Source of the DNA: a virus
DNA length: 30,739 nucleotides
IMG/VR virus record: IMGVR_UViG_3300010354_008420
Span: 1 to 30,739 of that record
Strand: one strand, 5' to 3'
Numbering within the stretch: position 1 is the first letter of the stretch; each line of letters opens with the position of its first letter. A model generated the notes under the pieces. That model saw nothing but the letters and a program-made list of their open reading frames with translations. It searched no databases and was not told where the DNA came from. This document shows, piece after piece, positions 14,477 through 23,400 of this stretch. The position numbers were made by a program, and so were the translations under genes.

Positions 14477-17400
14477 TAAGCACCTACTCCTAAACTTATA
14501 TTACTATTTGATGCACTTTTTTCAAAAGACATTAAAGATTTAAATTCTTCAAATACCTGTCTTCCATTTTTAACTGGTTCAGTAAATGTCATTTGAACAG
14601 AACCAATATTTATATTTTTATTATTGGTTGAAGTAGTATTCATTGTACCATTTCTTAAAGCATTTACATAGTCTGTATCATAAACGCCTTCTCTTCCAGC
14701 CTGCAATATAGCAGACACTTCTGATCCATAAGCACCAGGTATTGGGCCATTCCAATCATGGAATTTTCTTATTTGACCAGCGTAGCCACCTTTAGCCATT
14801 TTTGGAATTAATAAAGATTGACCTAAAGCTTCTTCTGCTCTTTTTATTATATCAAGCCAAAGAGTAGTTCCACCATGCTCTAAATTATATTTAGAATGGC
14901 CTGGCATTGCTGTCATGAGTGGAGATGAAAGCTTTATTGATCTTCCAGAATCAGAATCTTTCATTATCTGCATTAATGCTCTTATTTCATTTTCACTTAA
15001 AACAGATTTTAATCTTTCTACTGCTTCTGGAGATACTTTTCCTTTTGAAGGCATTAATGCTGTTTTATAAAAATCATACATTCTTAAATATCTTTGAGGG
15101 CCGCCTTGTCCATTCCATCCTAAACCAATTCTTGTTGCTGACCTTAAGCTATCTATGGTTGCTGGATTAAATACATTTGCATATTCCTCCATCATTCCGC
15201 CCATTCCTATTGGAGTTGGAAATGCTTCTGCTGGAATATCCGCCCTGTAGAGTCCTCCATACTGTTTACCCGCAAGATTAGTTCTTGTCAAACCTAAGTT
15301 TCTTAAATATGAAGCAGCCATTCTTGAATTTAATGACCAGTAGCCACCTAGCTCATGTGCTATGTTTGTGCTAAAAATTTGTTCTGGAGTAAGAGATGGA
15401 TCTGACATCATCATTCCACTTACATAATTATCATAATTCCATGGAGCTCTAACGGCCCTAAACATTGCTAACGGCTGTGAAGCACTTAATCCATGTGCTT
15501 GAAGATATGCAGCATTTGCAGCTTTAATAAAATCTGAAGGTTTATCTATTTGAGAAGCAGATGGGCCAGAAAAATCAAATGCCTCCCCTTTCCATCTACT
15601 TGTTGCATTTTCTGCATTTCCTACTATGGATTTAAAGAAATCGTCTTTGCTCATTCCTTCAACAACTGGGTTTTTTGATGAAACTAAAATATCATAAGCT
15701 TTGCCCCAATATTTTCTAAAAGCTGCTCCAATGTCTGAAGATTCATCAAACATAGACGTAGATAACTTTAATGAGTCAGTAGAAGAAATACTTGGAACAG
15801 CTCTTCCAGAACTAATTGCTGACTCAACCATTGCTTTACGCAAGTTTCTCATTATAGTTGTACTTGCCTTAGTAGAACTAATTGCTGTAGACCCTGTAGC
15901 AGCTGTAACGCCTAGTTTTGCTAATGCTCCTGTACCAGCAAAATTGAGTGGGAATAATGCTGCAGATAAGGTATCTCCCTTTCTTCCCTGACCAGCAACT
16001 TTTCTTAATAATGACTTAAGTCCTAGTGGATCTGCTGACATCCATGAAGTAAATTTACTACTATTTAATAATGATTGTGCTTCATCTTGTGATTTTGTTA
16101 GACTATTAACATACTTTTGGAACCAATTTAATTTTTTAGCTGGGACTTGATTACGCATTCCCTTTTCATGTGGAGCTCCACCATCTTTAAATCCTAAATA
16201 TCCACCTTGATTAAACATTAATGGGCCAAGACCGTATGCACCATTTCCTATTCCACCCATAGAAGCTCCAGAACCAGCGTAGCGTTCTGGAGATTTATCC
16301 AAACCTAATCCAGGACCTCCATAAGGTTTCTTTGGCTGTTCAGCCATCTGATGCCAATAATCTGAGAATTGAGGAATGTTTCCAGTAAATTTAAGTCCTG
16401 GAATTTCTGTTCCACCCCAAGGATCTTTTCCGTCATTATTAAATATTGGCTTACCATATTTATCAAATCCAATTGGTGATTGTTGATATAGTCTTTCTAA
16501 TTCTCCCCAATATCTTCCATGCGGACTACCTATAGGCCTTCCGCTTCTTGTATATGGAACACCTGGTTTACGATTATTTATTAAAGGATTTAAAGATCCA
16601 CCTTCTTTAAATCCTAATGCAGAAAGTTTAGTAATCCCTGCAACTTTCATAGGAATTAAAGTATTCATATTTAAATTTTGTTTATCTACAAAATCTGGAG
16701 AAGAAACTAAATTACTGTAATTTGATCTAGCCTCGTCAGGTCCTGAGTATTTTGATCCAACTACATCAATATAATCTTTACCAGTTGCTATCTTATATGC
16801 TCTGTAAGCCCAAAAATTTCTTGTATTTAATCTATAGTAATCTTTGTGCGGTCTTTCATATTTAAGCATAAATAATTTAGTTGCGTCAGCAATGCTATTT
16901 GTTTTATTCATTGCTTTTATAGTTGTGCCTTGACTTGGCATTTCATATATTAAAAAGTCTATTTGATTTTCAAGACTGTATACGTCTTTTCTTCCATTTC
17001 GTTTTAGCCATGCTAAATAGTTTTTCCATCTGGCATCTGCTCCCCATTGTGCTATACCTCTACCTGCCCAAAATAATTTTCCAGTTTTAGGATGTCTATG
17101 TGGGGTTTCATTAGATCTTGGATTTAATGTAGATTCTGCTATTAAATTACCTACAATTCCAGCTGCTGCTTCTTTAGTGAGTCCTGCTGAAATTAATTTT
17201 TGCATTGAGTATGACATTCTATCTTCAAGCTTATTAAAATTATATGAAGGAGCTTTTATTCCACCCTTTGATCCTTGTGCATATCTATTGAAATATCCGC
17301 CATTGGCAAATCCTAATACATTTTGAGCAGCTTGTATTAAACCATCTGTACCCTTTTGATTTATAAGATCCATATTTGAAACGCCTATATCGGCAACAGA

Positions 17401-20400
17401 AGAAGCTCTTGTTATATATTCTTCATTAGAAACTCTTATTGGAGATATTCCGCCATTAGATCCCATTACATAACCTGGAATTGAATCTGATGTTCCGCTT
17501 CCTGGACCCTGTATTAATCCATTAAAGTTTCCGCCTAAATATTTCTTATAATAAAATACTCTGTTTACGCCTGCTACATCTTCTTTAGAATAAATAATAA
17601 CATCAGCCTTAACTGGCTTTCCAGTTTCGTCAACAAACATATGGCCTTTTACTACATCTCCAGGGTTTAATGATCTAGCATTATTTATAAATTTGCTTGC
17701 TGGCTCTGTATATATTTGCTTGCCTTCTGATGTTACTCCAAGAGATTGTCTGTCTCCGTTTCTTCCTTGAGGAACAGAAGTTGTTACTGGATCGTCTTTG
17801 CCAGCTGGTCCAGCAACTGGAACAACAGTTTGTTTTCCGTCTGTTCCTGTAGCCGTTCCAGTATTAGCTTTTACTCCAGCAATAATTGCAAGAAGTCTAA
17901 TCATTTCATCTTGCTTAACATTCATTACATCAAATATATTTTTTAAAGAATTTTCAAATGTATTTGTAGTTCCGTCTAGTTCCGCTTGTAATATAGGAGC
18001 AAGAGATTTAATTACTGGATCTTGAGAAGCCTTCATTTGTCTTATAGTTTCTTCTACTATAGATCTTTCAATTTGATCATATCCGCCTTCTTTCATCATA
18101 AATGCTTGAATTGCTTTATTGAGCATATCCTGCATTGCTTGAACATTTTTAGTAGCGGCATCAGAAGTTTCTTGTAAATTATCTAAATCTTTTTCTAGGC
18201 CTTTTATTCTATTTCGTAAAGATTCAATTTGTGCCTCTTCTGCCGACACATCTTCTTTTTCTTTATCATCTATAGCTCTTTTAGCTAATTCTAATTGTTG
18301 TTGTCCTACAAGTCTTTGAATATCTAATTGTGCCTGTGCTGCTGTCTGCATATCGCCAGCAGCCATTGCGTTGTTATATTCAAGCTGCTTCTTTTTAATT
18401 TGAAGCAATACATCTTCATCTTGCTGTTCACGCTCTAGCGCTTTTCTTCGTTCATCAGCTTCTTCTCTGATAGAATCAATTATCTTTTGATGTTTTTCTA
18501 TTTCTTCTTCTAAAGCTTCTTTTCTATCTTCATAAGTCTTTATAACTTTTTCATTAATTACTGCTGTCTTTTTAGATTCTTCATTAATTTGCTTTACTAA
18601 AGCCTGGAATGGGTTAGAAGCAGTATCTGTTCTAAATAGTGTATCTAATTTCATAAATGCAACTGCTATGTTCTGTGCTTTTGCTGGATCTAGATTAGAT
18701 AGATCCATAGATACGCCCATTGTATATAATCTTATCTTCGCATATACGCTAGCTAGATTTTCATTTTTACCTAGTATGCTTGCTAATATCGGGTTTTGAT
18801 TTTTTAAATTTATTAACTGTTCATTAGTTAGTTCAGCAGAACCTGCTTGAGATTTATTTATTTTTTCTAGCTGGATCTGGAAAGCTTCAGCTGCGTCTAC
18901 AATTCCCCATTGATTTACTTTTAATCCTATAATTTTTTGTTCTGCATTTGAAAGTGCATTAAATAAAGTATCTAGGCTTTCTGATAACTGGTCTATGTTA
19001 CCATTATTAAGTAAATTGAAAAATGTATTTAATGCTGAAGATGCAGCAGTAGCTTCATCTTTTATAGCTCTAAAACCTTCTGAGGCAATTGCTTTAACAG
19101 CATAAGTTGCTTTATTAGATTGTGATATTAAAGCGTATATAATGTTTGTGGCTTCTTGTGCTGACATTCCTCCAGCAACAAATTGAGCTTTTAATTGTTC
19201 TGCTTTTGCAGAAACTTCTGCTCCAGATGCCTTGTCAAACATTTTAATTAAATCTGGAAATTCTTGTTTAACTTTTGCTTGTAATTCTTTTAATTCTTTT
19301 ATGGATACAGTTAATCCTGGAACTCCAGCACTAGTGTAACTTGAGAATAGAGCTCCGCCAGATTCTTTTATTGCAGTCATTCTATCCTTAGCTGCTTTTA
19401 ATGTATCATTAAGAGAAGTAAATTTTAGATTTAATTTATCTACTGTATCTTGTGTTGGAGCAAATCCTTGATCAATAATTCTTCTATGCTCATTAATCAT
19501 ATCGTTTACTTTTTTAATAGCTAATCCGATACCAATTATTGCTGCACCAATTTTAATTGGGCCAGGAAGCCTCCACATCCATTGGAATGCTCTTTTAGCC
19601 AAAGAACCTTTTTCTGCTGCTTCCTTGCTTGCTAAACCTATTTTGGATAATGCTTGATAGGCTGCTAATTCTCCTAGTATGCTTCCAGCAATTGCTCCAA
19701 ATGTTCCGCCAAGTTGTCCCCCGATCATCATTCCGCCCATGCCGCCAACTACAGAAGCTCCCATCATTGCTCCCATACCCATTGGCTTAGCCATGCCAGG
19801 ATTTGGCGCTACTATAACCTGATCAGCAGTAGGTTGCGTATCAATAGGTGCAACATAATAAGGACTTTGTTTTGGAGTTTCTCTCCAAGATCCTGGATTG
19901 CCTTGCCATGTTGCAGCATTCGGGTTCTTTGGTCCATAATTTCTTCTACCTCTTCTTACAACTCCTCCACCACGATTATATTTAGGTACAGAGTGAGTTG
20001 AGTGATATTTAGACCAATTTACATTCATTCCCTCATCAAGTCTGCCAAGCATTGCTAAATAAGGAGCTCTATCGGACTCTGGTAATGAATCTATAAACTT
20101 AAGAAGCTTTGGCCTCATCTTTTTCATAGCAGATTTCATTTTTGATCCATACTGACGTGAAGTCATAGATGCAGCAACATCTTTTGTATTATGTGCGAAA
20201 TCTTTTCTTGCCCCACCTCTAACTGCAAGCAAATTAATTAAAGCTTGTTGTTCCATTGAATGCATATTAGTAGCATGGGAAGTATTCATTGATGCTCTAG
20301 AAAATACTCCTGCTGGCCCAACATCAGCCAGTACATTTCCAAATACATTTGATTTTGACAAATCTTTATTACCAAAAAGTAAAGAAGCTATTGTCTGTCT

Positions 20401-23400
20401 AATCATTTGATCTGGTGTAAATTTAGTTCCTCCTGCAGCAAACTTTGGATCAAATGGAGATTCAAGTCCTAATAGTTTTGATTGACCCGTCGGATCTAAG
20501 GGATTTTTAATTGTTCTTATTATTTGTTCAGGAGAATCTAGTCCGAAAACTTCTCTAGATATTCTAGTTCCGTACATCTCTGCCTTTGCAGATATTTCAT
20601 TTGGAACACCTTTAAAGAAAACTAATTCCCCTTTATCATTTTTATAAAGACCTGATACTCCAGGAATAGGGAAGCTTTTACCTGTACTTGGGGCTATCAT
20701 ATGGCTATAATTAGCAGTTGGAGAATCTGCAAAACTTCCTAAAGATTTTTTACTTGAAAGTAATTTTGCCCATTCTAATACTCTTAACATTTTTTCTGGA
20801 GATAATAATGACATAGGATTTCCATATCCCATTCTTCCACGAACTATTGATCCTCCAGGAATTAAACCGCCTTCATTTAATCTAGTATCTACAAATGAAG
20901 TTCTTGGCATTAAATTAAATCTTGGGTTATTAAGCAAAGATAAGAATTCTAAGAATGATCTATTTCCTACAGCACCTCTACTTATTGATTTACGTAATTC
21001 ATCCATGCTGCCTACGCCAGAAGTTTTTGTAGCCCAATCTACTAAAGACTTTGCGTGTGGGTTATCAAAAGCTACAAAATTGCCCCACAATTTTCTATTT
21101 CTAGTTTCTCCAAGTTGCGAGTGCAGCCAATTTATATCTGACTCTCCTGCCATTGCTTGTAAATAATTTCCTCTTGCGCTAAATCCCCAAGATCCACTGC
21201 TTGAAGTTTTACCAGCAATATCTCTTGGAGACATATGCTCTGAAGCAAATTTATTTTTTGTTTTGTCTCTTAATAAATTAAGAAGTTCTTTTTCATTTGC
21301 AGCATTTAAACGATCAGTGTCTAGTCCAAATACCGAACTGTATATTCTATCAATTTCACCAGATTTTAATTTAGAAGCTACATCTGGATCATTTGCTAAT
21401 TCTCTTAATAAACTTATAGAACCTGCATCCACTTGAGAGGCATGCAAATTCATTGTGCCTGCTCCTACACCAATAAGGCTCTTTGACAATCCTAGTTTAT
21501 TTAATTTAGCCTGTCTTTCTTTTACTATTCTTAAAGCTTCTTTTTTAAATTTAGCTCTATTTACTCTTCCAGAAGTTTTAGATGTTGATAATCTATATGC
21601 GTTTTCTACATCTTCATGCGCCATCTTTACTGCATCTTTGGGATTAACTCCAATTGAAACTAATGCTGAAGCAGCATTTATTTTCATTCTAAACTTAGCT
21701 TCTTCTGTCCAATCTGCAGATACATCATATCTGTTTGCTATTGCTGCTCTTGATTTATAATCATCCCAATTACCATAATTACCTATGCCTCTCATAATTT
21801 GCCCGCCCAAATTATATCCATTATTTGCAGCATCTACGATTGCATAAAGCTCTGGCATTTTTGATATTTTAGGACCAAATACAATTTCTCCAGGAGTTAA
21901 AGCTGCTGTAATTTTTCCGCCGTCTTCATATGTATATGGTGCCATTGCTACTATATCCGCATAATCTGGATTTTGAGCAGCCTCTTGATTTAATACATAC
22001 CCACCAACTGGAATAGATCCTAGCCTGTCATCATAATTAATTGATGTGTCTCCAGATACTACAGTCTTACCTGGACCAAATGATTCAATTCCTCCACCTG
22101 TGTTAAATCTTGGCAATCTTGTAGTTTGTATGCTATATGGAGCACCATAAGTTCTTATGCCCCTTAATCTTCCAAACTCTTCCATGACTGCTTTATTAGA
22201 TTCTTTTTTATATAAATCTCTTAATGTAAATTGTCCTGAAGCATCAACAACTGGCTGATCCATTAGTGGAGCTTTTGTAAAATCAATTGTTCTTCCTCTT
22301 GATGCAGCAAATGCTGAAACTTCAGCTCTCATCATCATATCGATTTCAGCATTTAACGCCATGATTCTAGTTATGGCTTGTTCTGTTGTTATCTTTGCAG
22401 CCATTAAATCATCAACAATTAATGAAGATTGGGTAGCAGCTTGCTGTGTAAACTTTTGAGTAATTGGTAAAATGTCGTCAAATGTTTGTAATAAATCGGT
22501 GCTTACTGTTCCGCCTAATGATATTGTTTTCTTTAATGCTGCTACTTCTGCTTCTGTTTGCATTCCCAAAGTTGCCATTAATGCATGGAATTTAGCAGCT
22601 TCTGGAGCAACAATTCCAGTTGATACTCCTTTTATAGAAGTAACCCCTTCTATATTTGGTAAACGATCCATCATATATATCTGAGGATGTCTACCTATTT
22701 TTTGATTTACTGGAGTGGCTCCTGGAACTCCGCCAAATATTGAAGCAGGATTATTTGGATCACGTGGATTAATATGAGACATTGAACGTGTATCCATATC
22801 ACCAACTAATGGATTAGTAGGATCTACTTCTCTTATTCCTCCAGCAACTATTAATCTTCCTCCAGTTGTTGTTACGGAAGGAGTTACTCCTGGACTTACT
22901 GGAACAACACCATTAATCATTGCCCTTTCAAGACTTGCATAATCAGTTATTAATTTTTGTAATGCAGTATGTAATACGCCTGCAGCTGCTGCGTCTGAGT
23001 AAAATGCTTTTTCTACAAGATTAGCTGCTTTTTCTGCAGCAATCATTTCTGGCGTCAGCATCTTCCAGCCCTTTGTACCTTGGAAGAATGATTTCATTAA
23101 AACAATACCCTTTGTTATATAGCCAAAGAAGTTAGCAAGAACACCAGTTATCATAATTAATGGTCCAGCAATTGCTGTTATAGCGCCAAATCCAGCTATG
23201 AATTTTTTAATTGGGTCTGGCAATCCACTTACAAAATTAACAATCTTTTCAAATATATTTAATATCTTTGTTCCAAAATTTAAAAATTCATCTCCAACAC
23301 CAGCAAGGCTTGCTTTTAATGATTCTACTGCTCGTTTAAATTTACCAGAAGCTGATTCGGTTACTAATGTTAATTCTCGACCTGCAACTGCAGCTAGCTC

